Positions 16,523 through 25,122 of a stretch of 64,000 nt of DNA are shown here, piece after piece (the first letter of the stretch is position 1; each line of letters starts with the position of its first letter). Source of the DNA: Pararoseomonas sp. SCSIO 73927. Lineage in GTDB: Bacteria > Pseudomonadota > Alphaproteobacteria > Acetobacterales > Acetobacteraceae. Location of the stretch: NCBI RefSeq assembly GCF_037040815.1, contig NZ_CP146232.1:62001-126000 (forward strand), given 5' to 3'. The notes under the pieces are model-generated. The model had not been told where the DNA came from. It saw only the letters and a list, made by a program, of their open reading frames with translations, and made no database searches. The position numbers were made by a program, and so were the translations under genes.

Positions 16523-17195
16523 GAGGGCGAGATTGGGGCGCCGGGGCTTCCTGAGTAGGGGCGCTGGAGTTTCCGTTCTGTGTCTGGCGGGTTTCCCCGC
16601 CCTGGTCGGCTCGGCGGAGGCCCAGGCGCGCCCGCTGAAGCTGCTGATGCTCGGCGATAGCATCACCGCCGCCTACGGGCTGGTGAAGCCGGACGGCCTG
16701 CCCGCGAAGCTGGAGGCCGCACTGAAGGCCCGCGGCCGGGACGTGACGGTGATCGATGCCGGCGTCTCCGGCGACACCACCGCCGGCGGCCGCTCCCGCG
16801 TGGAATGGTCCCTCGCCGACCGGCCGGACGCGGTGATCGTGGCGCTGGGCGGCAATGACGGGCTGCGCGGGATCGAGCCGCGCAACAGCGAGGCCAACCT
16901 GCGCGCCATCCTGGAGGCGCTGAAGGCCCGCAACGTTCCCACCCTGCTCGCGGGCATGCTGGCCCCGCCCAACCTCGGCGCCGATTACGGCCGGGAGTTC
17001 GCGGCGGTGTTCCAGACCCTGCACCGCGACTTCCCGGACGCCGTTTTCTACCCCTTCCTGCTGGATGGCGTAGCCGGGGAGGCCGCGCTGAACCAGCCCG
17101 ACCGAATCCACCCCAACCCGCAGGGCGTCGAGGAGATGGTGCGCCGCATGACCCCCGCCGTCGAGGAACTGCTCAGCAAGGCGAGGCCCGCTTAA
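16521..17195 (+). CDS. tesA: TesA-like SGNH arylesterase/thioesterase
   Basis: A 224-residue SGNH hydrolase that cleaves aryl esters or acyl-thioesters, probably in the periplasm. The N-terminus has a twin-arginine-like signal (GRRGFLSRG) followed by a hydrophobic segment and SAEAQA cleavage region near residue 35. Catalytic blocks are GDSITAAYG (nucleophile Ser), GGNDGLRG (oxyanion Asn) and DRIHPN (Asp/His pair). It is divergent from the ybbA/ybbP-type genes, the same arrangement as in enterobacteria. The next gene, thpR, begins 6 bases after its stop. Confidence 0.9.
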   Translation: MRARLGRRGFLSRGAGVSVLCLAGFPALVGSAEAQARPLKLLMLGDSITAAYGLVKPDGLPAKLEAALKARGRDVTVIDAGVSGDTTAGGRSRVEWSLADRPDAVIVALGGNDGLRGIEPRNSEANLRAILEALKARNVPTLLAGMLAPPNLGADYGREFAAVFQTLHRDFPDAVFYPFLLDGVAGEAALNQPDRIHPNPQGVEEMVRRMTPAVEELLSKARPA

Positions 17196-17201
17196 GCCCC
17201 C

Positions 17202-17738
17202 ATGGTCCGGCTCTTCGTCGCACTCGCCCTGCCGGAGGAGCTGCGCACGCAGCTCTCCATGCTCACGGGCGGGATCCAGGGCGCCCGCTGGGTGCCGCCC
17301 GAGAACTACCACCTGACGCTGCGCTTCATCGGCGAGGTGGAGGGCTGGCGCGCCGACGAGGTGGACGAGGCCCTCTCCGCGATCCGCTGCAAGCCCTTCG
17401 AGCTCTCGCTGCGCGGCGTCGGCACCTTCGAGAAGGCGGGAAGGATCGAGACCCTCTGGATCGGCGTGGAGAAGACCGAGGGGCTGACCCACCTGCAGTC
17501 GAAGATCGAGACGGCGCTGCAGCGCATGGGGCTGGACCCGGAGCGCCGGCGCTTCGCGCCCCACGTCACCCTGGCGAAGACGGGAAAGGCGCCCTCCCAC
17601 AAGCTCGTGGAGTGGGTGCAGTCCCACAACCTGTTCCGTGCCCCGCCGGTGCCGATGGAGCATTTCACCCTCTTCTCCTCACGCCTGGGAAAGGAGAGCC
17701 CGGTCTATATCCCGGAGGTGGAGTACGAGCTTGCCTGA
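17202..17738 (+). CDS. thpR: RNA 2',3'-cyclic phosphodiesterase
   Basis: A 178-residue 2H phosphoesterase. The two catalytic HxTx motifs are HLTL (37-40) and HVTL (121-124), the right spacing for the ThpR/LigT family. It hydrolyses 2',3'-cyclic phosphates of RNA ends and related nucleotides in the cytoplasm. ATG 17202 follows tesA closely. Its 3' end abuts the sirtuin gene. Confidence 0.95.
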   Translation: MVRLFVALALPEELRTQLSMLTGGIQGARWVPPENYHLTLRFIGEVEGWRADEVDEALSAIRCKPFELSLRGVGTFEKAGRIETLWIGVEKTEGLTHLQSKIETALQRMGLDPERRRFAPHVTLAKTGKAPSHKLVEWVQSHNLFRAPPVPMEHFTLFSSRLGKESPVYIPEVEYELA

Positions 17739-17772
17739 CCGCGGCGATCGCAGGAGGGCGCAGCCCGGAGGC

Positions 17773-18498
17773 GTGCATTCCCGCGCCGCCACGCCCCCCT
17801 CCATCGTGGTCCTGACCGGCGCGGGCATTTCCCGGGAATCCGGCCTGCACACCTTCCGCGACCCGGACGGCATCTGGGCCCGCCACCGGATCGAGGACGT
17901 GGCGACGCCCGAGGCCTTCGCCCGCGACCCCGCCCTGGTGCAGGGCTTCTACAACGCCCGCCGCGCCCAGCTCCGCGAGGCCGGCGTGCAGCCCAACGCC
18001 GCCCACGCCGCCCTGGCGGAGCTGGATGCGCGCTGGCCCGGAGAGTTCCTCCTCGTCACCCAGAACGTGGACGACCTGCACGGCCGCGCGGGATCGCGCC
18101 GCCTGATCCCCATGCATGGCGAGCTGATGAAGGGCCGCTGCCTGCGCTGCGGCGCCGTCTCGCCCGCGCCCGGCGACCTCTCGGCCGAAACCCCCTGCCC
18201 CGCCTGCGGCCAGCCTGGCGGGATGCGCCCGCACGTCGTCTGGTTCGGCGAGATGCCGCTGGAGATGGAGCGAATCGGGGAGGCGCTGGAGCGCTGCGAC
18301 CTCTTCGTCTCCATCGGCACCTCCGGCGCCGTCTACCCGGCGGCGGGCTTCGTGCGGGAGGTGCGGGACCGCGCCGACACGCTGGAGCTGAACCTGGAGC
18401 CGAGCGAGGGCAGCCACCTTTTCAACGAGGCGCGCCACGGCCCCGCCACGGCGCTCGTCCCCGCCTTCGTGGCGGAACTCCTGGCGAAGTGGACCTGA
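17773..18498 (+). CDS. cobB: NAD-dependent protein deacylase (class III sirtuin)
   Basis: Removes acyl groups from lysines using NAD+. The 241-residue protein has the NAD motif GAGIS (16-20), TQNVDDLHGRAG, the catalytic His in IPMHGEL, and a zinc site of two CxxC pairs (CLRC and CPAC). A YNAR motif (Tyr60, Arg63) matches the Tyr/Arg pair that lets SIRT5-type enzymes accept succinyl or malonyl groups. The start is uncertain: GTG 17773 is chosen, TTG 17731 overlapping thpR is possible. The 3' end overlaps the next gene by 10 bases. Confidence 0.94.
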   Translation: MHSRAATPPSIVVLTGAGISRESGLHTFRDPDGIWARHRIEDVATPEAFARDPALVQGFYNARRAQLREAGVQPNAAHAALAELDARWPGEFLLVTQNVDDLHGRAGSRRLIPMHGELMKGRCLRCGAVSPAPGDLSAETPCPACGQPGGMRPHVVWFGEMPLEMERIGEALERCDLFVSIGTSGAVYPAAGFVREVRDRADTLELNLEPSEGSHLFNEARHGPATALVPAFVAELLAKWT

Positions 18499-19154
18499 CC
18501 ACGGCGAAAGCGGGATCGGGCGCCCTCCCCCTTCCCCGCCCGGCCGGCGCCCGCGACCCGGGCATCCCGCCCGACGCCACCATGGCGGAGGCCGCTTCCG
18601 CCGCCCGCGCCTGCACGGTCTGCGCCCCGCACCTGCCGCTCGGGCCGCGGCCCATCCACCAGCTCCACGCGCGGGCCCGAATCCTCGTCACCAGCCAGGC
18701 GCCGGGGACGAAGGCGCACCTTTCCGGCATCCCCTTCGAGGACGCCTCCGGCGAGCGGCTGCGGGACTGGCTGGGGATGGGGCGGGACCTGTTCTACGAC
18801 CCGGAGGTGCTGGCCATCCTGCCCATGGGCATGTGCTACCCCGGCCGCCTGCCGCGCGGCGGGGATGCGCCGCCCCGGCCGGAATGCGCGCCCCTGTGGC
18901 ACCCGCGGGTGCTGCCGCGCTTCACGGGGCTCCGCCTGCGCCTCCTCGTCGGCAACCACGCCGTGCGCCACGTGTTGGGCCCGGGCATGCCGCTGGCCGA
19001 GCGCGTGGCGCGCTACGCGGAGGCTCTCCCATCGCACTTCCCCCTGCCCCACCCCTCGTGGCGCACCCTCGTCTGGGCGAAAAAACATCCATGGTTCGAC
19101 ACCCAGGTCATTCCCGCCCTGCGCCGCGAGGTGGCGCGGGCGCTCTCGGACTGA
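18489..19154 (+). CDS. Uracil-DNA glycosylase family protein
   Basis: A 221-residue protein of the uracil-DNA glycosylase superfamily. Conserved features are a CxxC near residues 38-41, 'ILVTSQAPGTKAHLSGIPFE' (the GxxPG-like uracil-binding loop in the family position) and a C-terminal LPHPSWR motif. The APGTKAH version resembles a subgroup annotated only as family members whose repair activity is not established. It overlaps the sirtuin gene by 10 bases and so belongs to the same transcript. Confidence 0.85.
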   Translation: MDLTTAKAGSGALPLPRPAGARDPGIPPDATMAEAASAARACTVCAPHLPLGPRPIHQLHARARILVTSQAPGTKAHLSGIPFEDASGERLRDWLGMGRDLFYDPEVLAILPMGMCYPGRLPRGGDAPPRPECAPLWHPRVLPRFTGLRLRLLVGNHAVRHVLGPGMPLAERVARYAEALPSHFPLPHPSWRTLVWAKKHPWFDTQVIPALRREVARALSD

Positions 19155-20161
19155 CCGCCGCCCTCCTGCTCGCCCCCGCCGCCCTCAACCCCGTCGCCGG
19201 GGCCGCCCCGCTGGACCGGGCGATGGCCTTCGACTTCCTCGTGCAGTCCGCCTGCCTCGACCCCGGGGGACAGCCCATCGCCGGCCGCCTGCCCTTCGAG
19301 CCGGGCTGCGAGCGCCGCCGCCCCCTGCGCGCCGACGAGAACCTGCCCTGGCGCAAGACGGACTGGCCCGGCCTGGCCCATATCTCCCGGCAACCGGAGG
19401 GTTACATGGCCTCCGACGCCCTGCTCGGGACCCTCGAGGGCCGGGAGGCGGCGATCCAGACCTTCGACTTCGGCGGCGGGGAGGCCGCCTTCGGCCGCTT
19501 CGACCCCGCCTCCGACGGCGGGCAGGTGGCCGTGCTGGCCGGTGGCCGGGCGGAGCTGGCCGTCACCCAGGATGGCGGCCACCCCGGGCAGCTGCAGTGG
19601 TTCCTCTCGCCGGATTGCCGCCCCGGCGCCCCGGCCGCCGCCGGCTGGCTCATCTTCGGCGCGCAGGTGCCGACGGGATCCTGGGGCGAGGCCGTCGTGC
19701 GCCTCCGCATCGCCCCTGCCGCCGATGCCTGCCCCGCCGGCTTCGACAGTTCGCTCACCCGCTGGCGGCGGGAGACGATCCCCCTGCCCGTCCGCTTCCA
19801 CGACGACCCGCGCCGGCGCGAGGTGCGGATCGAGGTGATCGTCTCCGAGCATTTCGGCGGCCCGACGATCCCCGAGGGCAACCACCTCGAGCGCTTCTGG
19901 TACGCGCGCGGCCTCGGCATGGTCAGATGGGAGAGGTGGGAGGATCCGGCGCGGAGTCCCCGCGTGAAGGAGCGGGCGGAATGGTTCGCCGGCACCGGGC
20001 GGTGCCTGCCGGTCGCCTTCTCCGAACGCCCCGCCCCGGACTGGGAGATGGTGGACTGCCGGACCTGGACCAACTTCCGCCGCCCGCGCGGGGGCGAGGT
20101 GCTGCGGAGCACGGGATGGCCAGGGCGGCACGAGCCCCCTCGGGCCGCCAACCCCGCGTAA
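19091..20161 (+). CDS. Secreted protein of unknown function
   Basis: A 356-residue protein with a signal-like N-terminus (hydrophobic run LTAALLLAPAALNPVAGAA around residues 20-40). The rest is soluble, rich in Trp and Asp, with Cys at about 54, 71, 177 and 200 that could form disulfides. I do not recognise a domain. ATG 19091 overlaps the glycosylase gene by 64 bases; no good ribosome site is evident, so the true start could be closer to 19151. It is the last gene of the thpR-sirtuin-glycosylase run. Confidence 0.65.
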   Translation: MVRHPGHSRPAPRGGAGALGLTAALLLAPAALNPVAGAAPLDRAMAFDFLVQSACLDPGGQPIAGRLPFEPGCERRRPLRADENLPWRKTDWPGLAHISRQPEGYMASDALLGTLEGREAAIQTFDFGGGEAAFGRFDPASDGGQVAVLAGGRAELAVTQDGGHPGQLQWFLSPDCRPGAPAAAGWLIFGAQVPTGSWGEAVVRLRIAPAADACPAGFDSSLTRWRRETIPLPVRFHDDPRRREVRIEVIVSEHFGGPTIPEGNHLERFWYARGLGMVRWERWEDPARSPRVKERAEWFAGTGRCLPVAFSERPAPDWEMVDCRTWTNFRRPRGGEVLRSTGWPGRHEPPRAANPA

Positions 20162-20297
20162 CCGTGAACGATAGGTCCATCTCATTCCGTTGTCGGCCGG
20201 CGCACGGCCGGCGTAGAGCATCGGCATCGCTGGCCGTGATCCTGGCTGACGGCGACTGACGGCTGCAGTGCCCTCGCCAAACTTCTGCGATCCGGCC

Positions 20298-20570
20298 ATG
20301 ACCCGCTACTTCTTCCACGTCCGCGACGGCCAAGCCCTGCCCGACAGGATCGGCACCGTGTTGCCGAGCCTCGTCGCCGCGAAGCAGCACGCCGTGCACC
20401 TGACCGGCCAACTGCTGAAGGACGATACGGGCGCTTTCTGGAACGGAGAGGAGTGGCACATGGAGGTCGTGGACGAGGCCGGCCTCGTCCTCTTCACCCT
20501 CGACTTCATTGCCACCGAGGCGCCGGTCATGCGGGTCGAGCGGCGGGTGGGCGAGGAGCGGAAAGAGTAG
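20298..20570 (+). CDS. DUF6894 family small protein
   Basis: A 90-residue protein starting MTRYFFHVRDGQALPD, with 'DEAGLVLFTLDF' near the middle-end. This matches the small DUF6894 family that is common in Rhizobiales and Acetobacteraceae, of unknown function. The start at ATG 20298 fits the family; ten further codons upstream do not. It stands between the secreted-protein gene and the convergent nnrD. Confidence 0.75.
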   Translation: MTRYFFHVRDGQALPDRIGTVLPSLVAAKQHAVHLTGQLLKDDTGAFWNGEEWHMEVVDEAGLVLFTLDFIATEAPVMRVERRVGEERKE

Positions 20571-20584
20571 GCGGGGGGAACGGA

Positions 20585-21460
20585 TCAGCCGGCCGAGAGG
20601 TCCGCCATGATCGCCGGGATCTCCGCCAGCAGCTCCCGCGCCAGGAAGCCGAGGGTGCCCATGCGCCGCGCCAGCCGGTGCCCGGCCTCGGCGTGCAGCC
20701 ACACCGCCCAGGCCGTCGCCCGCACCGGGTCCGCGCCCCGCGCCAGCAGCCCGGTCAGGATGCCCCCCAGCGTGTCGCCGGACCCGGAGGTGGCCAGCCC
20801 GACATGGCCGTGGGTGCAGAGCAGCGCCTCCCCGTCCGGTGCCACCACCCAGGTCCGCGCCCCCTTCATCGCCACGACGACGCCGAGCATCTCCGCCGCG
20901 CGGCGCCCGGCGGCCAGCGGGTCCGCGGAGACGGCGTCGCGCTCCATCCCCAGCAGCCGCGCCATCTCCCCGGCATGGGGGGTGATCACGCAGCGGCCGT
21001 GATGGCGGCGCAGGATGTCCGGCCGCGCGGCGAGGTCGCCCAGCGCGCCAGCATCGATCACGACGCCCGGGCCCGGCTCCATGTGCCGCAGCAGCGCTTC
21101 CAGCAGGTCCGCCGCCCCGTCCTCCGGCATGCCCGGCCCGACGAGAAGGGCCGCGCAGCGGGACAGGCGGGAGAGCAGGGCACGCTCCGCGCCAGGGGCG
21201 ATCAGCCCCTCCTCCGTCTCGTCCAGGGCGATCACCAGCGCCTCCGGCACCGCGATCGCGAGATGCGGCGCGACGGAGCGCACGCTGGCCAGGCGCAGCT
21301 TGCCCGCACCGGCGCGCAGCGCGCCCTCGCCGGCCAGCAGCACGGCGCCGGGCACCTCGGCGCAGCCGCCCACCACCTGCACGGTGCCGCGCGCGGTCTT
21401 GTCCTCGTCCTCCGCCGGGATCGGCAGGGGGTGGGCGCGCAGCCAGGCCGCGTCGATCAA
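20585..21460 (-). CDS. nnrD: ADP/ATP-dependent NAD(P)H-hydrate dehydratase
   Basis: Repairs hydrated NAD(P)H by ATP- or ADP-dependent dehydration. The 291-residue protein has the YjeF C-terminal (ribokinase-like) fold: GTVQVVGG near 33, LLVGPGM, ITPHAGEMARLLG, KGARTWV and the GSGDTLGG anion hole (near 220-227). The N-terminal epimerase domain often fused to it is absent here. The start is TTG 21460, overlapping the upstream phosphatase stop as TTGA, which suggests translational coupling. Confidence 0.9.
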   Translation of the reverse strand: MIDAAWLRAHPLPIPAEDEDKTARGTVQVVGGCAEVPGAVLLAGEGALRAGAGKLRLASVRSVAPHLAIAVPEALVIALDETEEGLIAPGAERALLSRLSRCAALLVGPGMPEDGAADLLEALLRHMEPGPGVVIDAGALGDLAARPDILRRHHGRCVITPHAGEMARLLGMERDAVSADPLAAGRRAAEMLGVVVAMKGARTWVVAPDGEALLCTHGHVGLATSGSGDTLGGILTGLLARGADPVRATAWAVWLHAEAGHRLARRMGTLGFLARELLAEIPAIMADLSAG

Positions 21461-22227
21461 GGCGCCACCGCCTTCGCGTCCGGCTCCGCCGTCACCGGCG
21501 TGCCCTCGCGCTCCAGCGGGGCGACGAAGTTGTAGCGCCGCAGCTTCAGCGCGCCGTTGGGGCCGGAGGAGGGGTCGAATCGGTACTCGGTGATGCCGCA
21601 GTTCGGCACGTCGCCCTCCCGGTCGATCGCGAGGATCCTTTCCTCCGTCATGTTCTCCAGCAGGTAGCGTAGGCAGAGCACCACCACCTGGTGCCCGACG
21701 ATCGCCACGCGGCGCCCGGCATGGTGCAGGCTGACCGTGTCCAGCGCCGAGCGCAGCCGCAGGATCACGTCGCACCAGGATTCGCCGCCCGGCGGCCGGT
21801 GGTAGAACTTGCCGAGGATGCGGCGGAACTCCGCCTGATCCGGCATCTCCTGGCGGATGCCGTGGGTGGTCAGCCCGTCCAGCACGCCGAACTCCTTCTC
21901 GCGCAGGCGCTCGTCGATCACGAAGTCGTCCGGCCCCACGGGCAGCCCGCCCGCCTCATGGATCAGGGCCGCGGTCTGTCGGGCGCGGCGATAGGGGGAA
22001 CAGAGCACCACCTCCGGCCGGGCCTCCTCCGGCATGGTGGCGAACCAGCGGCCGAGGGAGAGGGACTGCTCCTGCCCCAGCGCGCTCAGCGGCACGTCCA
22101 CGTCCCGCCCCTCCAGGGCGATCCGCGCGGCGTTGCTGCGATGCGCCTCGTCCCGCGCGACATTCCCCGCGCTCTCGCCGTGGCGGATGATCCAGAGGGT
22201 GTCGGGCCAGCGCTGGGCCTGGGGCAT
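21457..22227 (-). CDS. Histidine phosphatase family protein
   Basis: A 256-residue enzyme of the phosphoglycerate-mutase-like branch. The phosphorylated His lies in IIRHGESAGN (about residues 13-22), the second His in VAIVGHQ, and Arg/Glu residues in LCSPYRRARQT and EKEFG complete the pocket. The substrate is not obvious; the family includes sugar-phosphate and nucleotide phosphatases. ATG 22227 is chosen because upstream in-frame codons are Gly/Pro-rich and non-conserved. nnrD follows by overlapping start. Confidence 0.88.
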   Translation of the reverse strand: MPQAQRWPDTLWIIRHGESAGNVARDEAHRSNAARIALEGRDVDVPLSALGQEQSLSLGRWFATMPEEARPEVVLCSPYRRARQTAALIHEAGGLPVGPDDFVIDERLREKEFGVLDGLTTHGIRQEMPDQAEFRRILGKFYHRPPGGESWCDVILRLRSALDTVSLHHAGRRVAIVGHQVVVLCLRYLLENMTEERILAIDREGDVPNCGITEYRFDPSSGPNGALKLRRYNFVAPLEREGTPVTAEPDAKAVAP

Positions 22228-22346
22228 GGGGCAGGGCTCCTTCCCAGCCCCAACGCCGCCGCCCCGGGGCGGGTTGGACCGATGAGGTCCGCCGCCCCCC
22301 TCGGGGGAGGCTTTCAAGAGGGGGTTCCTCGGCCCATCCTCCCGCG

Positions 22347-22721
22347 ATGGGCGCGCTCACCGATCTAGAGCGGGCGGTGTTGCTGTCGATCTTCTCGGAG
22401 ACACCGCACCTCACGGCCGCGCTCGTCCGTCAGATGGCCGGGGCCTCGGTCACGGCGCGGAGAAACTCCGGAGTCGGGTTCTTCACCACGATCCTCGTCC
22501 CGAGCTCGGTGCCCTCCATCGAGGCCCCCCGGGTGCTGGGCTACGAGACGCATCTCCGCCTGACCGGCTTCAAGGACGGCCTAGGCTTCGTCCTGTTCCT
22601 GGAGGACGGGCGGCTCAGCCTCTTGGAGGGCTACAGCTGGAGCGGCGAGAGCACCGCCGAACTGGACCTTGGCACCCGCCGATTCGAGGTGTTCAGGGCT
22701 CCCGTGACCCGCGTCGTCTGA
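22347..22721 (+). CDS. Conserved hypothetical protein with GVGFFT motif
   Basis: A 124-residue soluble protein: an alpha-helical first third (MGALTDLERAVLLSIF), then a beta-rich part with GVGFFTTILV near 47 and 'GFVLFLEDGRLSLLEGYSWS' near 92. I recall similar lone proteins in many proteobacteria, without an established function. No membrane segment or signal peptide. It sits divergent from the phosphatase gene with 120 bases between. Confidence 0.65.
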   Translation: MGALTDLERAVLLSIFSETPHLTAALVRQMAGASVTARRNSGVGFFTTILVPSSVPSIEAPRVLGYETHLRLTGFKDGLGFVLFLEDGRLSLLEGYSWSGESTAELDLGTRRFEVFRAPVTRVV

Positions 22722-22753
22722 GCGCGTGGCTCCCACCTTGGGGGCTGCCCCTC

Positions 22754-23173
22754 CTACCCCTCCCCCTCAAGCCGGGCGATCCCCTCCTCGGAATAGCCGA
22801 AATGGTGGGCGATCTCGTGGATGAGCACGTTCCGCACCAGCCGGAACAGATCCTCCCCACTCTCCACCCACTCCACCAGGATGGGCTCGCGGTACAGGAG
22901 GATGGTGTCCGGAAGGGCCGGCGCGTCCAGGCCGGACTTCTCCGTCAGCGGCACGCCCCGGTAGAGGCCCGTCAGCTCCCAGGGGTGCTCCAGCCCCATC
23001 TCCGCCAGGGTCTCGTCGTCCGGGATCTCCTCCACCAGGATGGCGGCGCCGCGCACCGCCTCCCGCAGCGGTGCGGGGATGGCGGCGAAGGCGGTCTCGG
23101 CCAGCTCGGCCAGGTCCTCGGCGGTCGGCGGGCTGCCCCAGCGGGTGCCGTGGTGCATATCGGTGTTCGGCAT
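22754..23173 (-). CDS. Zincin-like metallopeptidase family protein
   Basis: A 139-residue protein with the zinc-binding motif HEIAHHFGYSEEGI (His115 to about 128), the hallmark of the minimal zincin family (PF06262). The acidic first half and the 'LPDTILLYREPI' strand fit the family. Substrates are not known for the group. The gene starts 45 bases from the divergent phhB gene. Length is normal for the family. Confidence 0.88.
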   Translation of the reverse strand: MPNTDMHHGTRWGSPPTAEDLAELAETAFAAIPAPLREAVRGAAILVEEIPDDETLAEMGLEHPWELTGLYRGVPLTEKSGLDAPALPDTILLYREPILVEWVESGEDLFRLVRNVLIHEIAHHFGYSEEGIARLEGEG

Positions 23174-23218
23174 GCGGCAAGGGCGCCATAACGGGCCACT
23201 AGGTCAAGGAAAAGCGCC

Positions 23219-23515
23219 GTGGCGACAGTCCAGCCCCTCTCCCCCGCCCGCCGCGCCGAGCTGCCGGCGCTGCTGCCGCTCTGGTCCCCTGCGGAGGGGC
23301 GGGACGCGATCCGGCGGGAGTTCCGCTTCCGAGACTTCTCCGAGGCCTTCGGTTTCATGGCGCGGGTGGCGCTGCTGGCGGAGGCGCAGGACCACCACCC
23401 TGAATGGTCGAACGTGTGGAACCGGGTGCAGGTCGAGCTGACCACTCATGACGCGGGCGGGCTCAGCGAGCGCGACATCCGTCTGGCCGCTTCCATCGAC
23501 GCGCTTCTCCCCTAG
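23219..23515 (+). CDS. phhB: 4a-hydroxytetrahydrobiopterin dehydratase
   Basis: Dehydrates 4a-hydroxytetrahydropterin so that the pterin cofactor of phenylalanine hydroxylase can be recycled. The 98-residue protein has the diagnostic [13 protein letters not shown] segment and the [12 protein letters not shown] end. The start is GTG 23219 with AAGGA upstream. Its partner phhA is in the same window at 50269 but 27 kb away. Confidence 0.93.
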   Translation: MATVQPLSPARRAELPALLPLWSPAEGRDAIRREFRFRDFSEAFGFMARVALLAEAQDHHPEWSNVWNRVQVELTTHDAGGLSERDIRLAASIDALLP

Positions 23516-23584
23516 TCAGGCCCGTTCCGCTTCAGGGATCATCAGGGAAAGGCCTGGTAAGCCGGGCGGAACCCAGGAGCTTCC

Positions 23585-24010
23585 ATGCCCGAGACCATCG
23601 ACTTCGGCTCCCTCACCCTCCGCTTCCTGCGCGACAAGCACGACACGGGCGGCACCCTCGACCTGTTCGAGATGACGCTCCAGCCGGAGGGGCGAATGCC
23701 CGTGCCGCACTACCATGAGGGGTGGGAGGAGACGGTCTACGGCCTCGCCGGCACCGCCACCTTCACGGTGGGGGGCGAGACCCTGGAGCTGGCGCCGGGA
23801 GAGACGCTCTTCATCCCGCGCGGCGTGGTCCACGGTTTCCACAACCGCAGCGGCGCGGTGGCGAAGTGCCTCTGCGTGCTTACCCCCGGGGTGCTCGGCC
23901 CTGAATACTTCCGGGAACTCGCGGCCCTGCTCCGCCAGGGCCCGCCAGACCCGGCGAGGGCGGGGGAGATCATGCGGCGCCACGGGCTGATCCCCGCGCC
24001 ACCGGGCTGA
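23585..24010 (+). CDS. Cupin-domain protein
   Basis: A 141-residue single-cupin protein. Motif 1 is PHYHEGWEETVYGLAG with His/His/Glu metal ligands, and motif 2 is PRGVVHGFHN with the last His. Such small cupins may be metal-dependent oxygenases, isomerases or binding proteins; the substrate cannot be read. ATG 23585 has AGGAG 6 bases upstream. It is followed by the Bug receptor gene 100 bases on. Confidence 0.88.
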   Translation: MPETIDFGSLTLRFLRDKHDTGGTLDLFEMTLQPEGRMPVPHYHEGWEETVYGLAGTATFTVGGETLELAPGETLFIPRGVVHGFHNRSGAVAKCLCVLTPGVLGPEYFRELAALLRQGPPDPARAGEIMRRHGLIPAPPG

Positions 24011-24112
24011 GGTATCCGGCCGGGGCCTGACGCAAACGGGCGTTGCAAGCGGCGCCCGCCTCGCGCAGCCTCGCGGCCAAGGCCGCCAGAGCGGCCATGC
24101 CGGAGGATTGCC

Positions 24113-25111
24113 ATGCCCATCACCCGCCGTGCCGCCCTGGCCGCCCCCGCCCTCCTCGCCGCCCGGCCGCTGCTGGCCCAAGGGAGCGGGCAGGGGAATG
24201 CGCCCGCCGGGGGCTTCCCCAACCGGGCGGTCCGCATGGTGGTACCCTATACCCCCGGCGGCGTCTCCGACATCACCGCCCGCCTGATCGCCGAGCCGCT
24301 CGCCGCCGCCTGGGGCCAGCCCGTGCCGGTGGAGAACCGGGCGGGGGCCGACGGCATCATCGGCACCGAGGTCGTCGCCAAGTCCGCGCCGGACGGCCAC
24401 ACCCTGGCCCTCGTCTCGGTCGGGCATCCCGTGAACGCCGCCTTCTACCGCCTGCCCTACGACACGATGCGGGACTTTTCCTTCGTCACCCTTACCACGA
24501 GGACGCCGCTCGTCCTCGTCGCCGGCAAGGGCTTCCAGGCGAATACGCCCGCGGAGCTGGTGGCGCGCGCCAAGGCGGGCGGCCCGGGCAGCGTCACCTT
24601 TGCCGGCACCTCCGGCGTGGTCCGCCTCGCCCCGCTCCTCTTCGCCCAGCGCGGGGAGATCGAGATGACCTACGTGCCCTATCGCGGCTCCACCCAGGCC
24701 CATCCGGACCTCATGGCCGGGCGCGTGGACGTGATGTTCGACACGGTGCCGGCCGCGCTCGCCCACATCCAGTCCGGCAGCTTCAAGGCGCTGGCCACCA
24801 CCGGCGCCGCCCGCGCGCCGCAGCTGCCGGACGTGCCGACGCTCGGCGAGGCCTTCATGCCGGGCTTCGAGGCCTCGACCTGGGGCATGGTGATCGGCCC
24901 CGCCGGCATCCCGGAGGCCGTGCTCAACAAGCTCTCTGCCGATTGCGGCGCGGCGGTGACGCGCCCCGACGTGGTGGCGCGCCACGCGACCCTTGGCGCG
25001 GAGGTTGTCCGCTCCACCCCCGAGGAGACGCGCCGCTTCGTGCAGGCGGAGATGGAGAAGTGGGGCGACGCCGCGCGGAAGGCCGGCATCCAGCCGCAGC
25101 AGGCCGGGTGA
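24113..25111 (+). CDS. Bug/TctC-family tripartite tricarboxylate transporter receptor
   Basis: A 332-residue periplasmic binding protein. The N-terminus is a signal peptide with RR (MPITRRAALAAPALLA). The mature part begins 'PNRAVRMVVPYTPGGVSDIT', the classic Bug pattern, then NRAGADGIIGTE and later GFEASTWGMVIGPAG. Bug proteins bind carboxylates or aromatic acids; orphan copies are very abundant in Acetobacteraceae and Burkholderiales. No TctA/TctB membrane genes are in the window, so it is an orphan. Confidence 0.94.
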   Translation: MPITRRAALAAPALLAARPLLAQGSGQGNAPAGGFPNRAVRMVVPYTPGGVSDITARLIAEPLAAAWGQPVPVENRAGADGIIGTEVVAKSAPDGHTLALVSVGHPVNAAFYRLPYDTMRDFSFVTLTTRTPLVLVAGKGFQANTPAELVARAKAGGPGSVTFAGTSGVVRLAPLLFAQRGEIEMTYVPYRGSTQAHPDLMAGRVDVMFDTVPAALAHIQSGSFKALATTGAARAPQLPDVPTLGEAFMPGFEASTWGMVIGPAGIPEAVLNKLSADCGAAVTRPDVVARHATLGAEVVRSTPEETRRFVQAEMEKWGDAARKAGIQPQQAG

Positions 25112-25122
25112 CGGGTGCGGAG

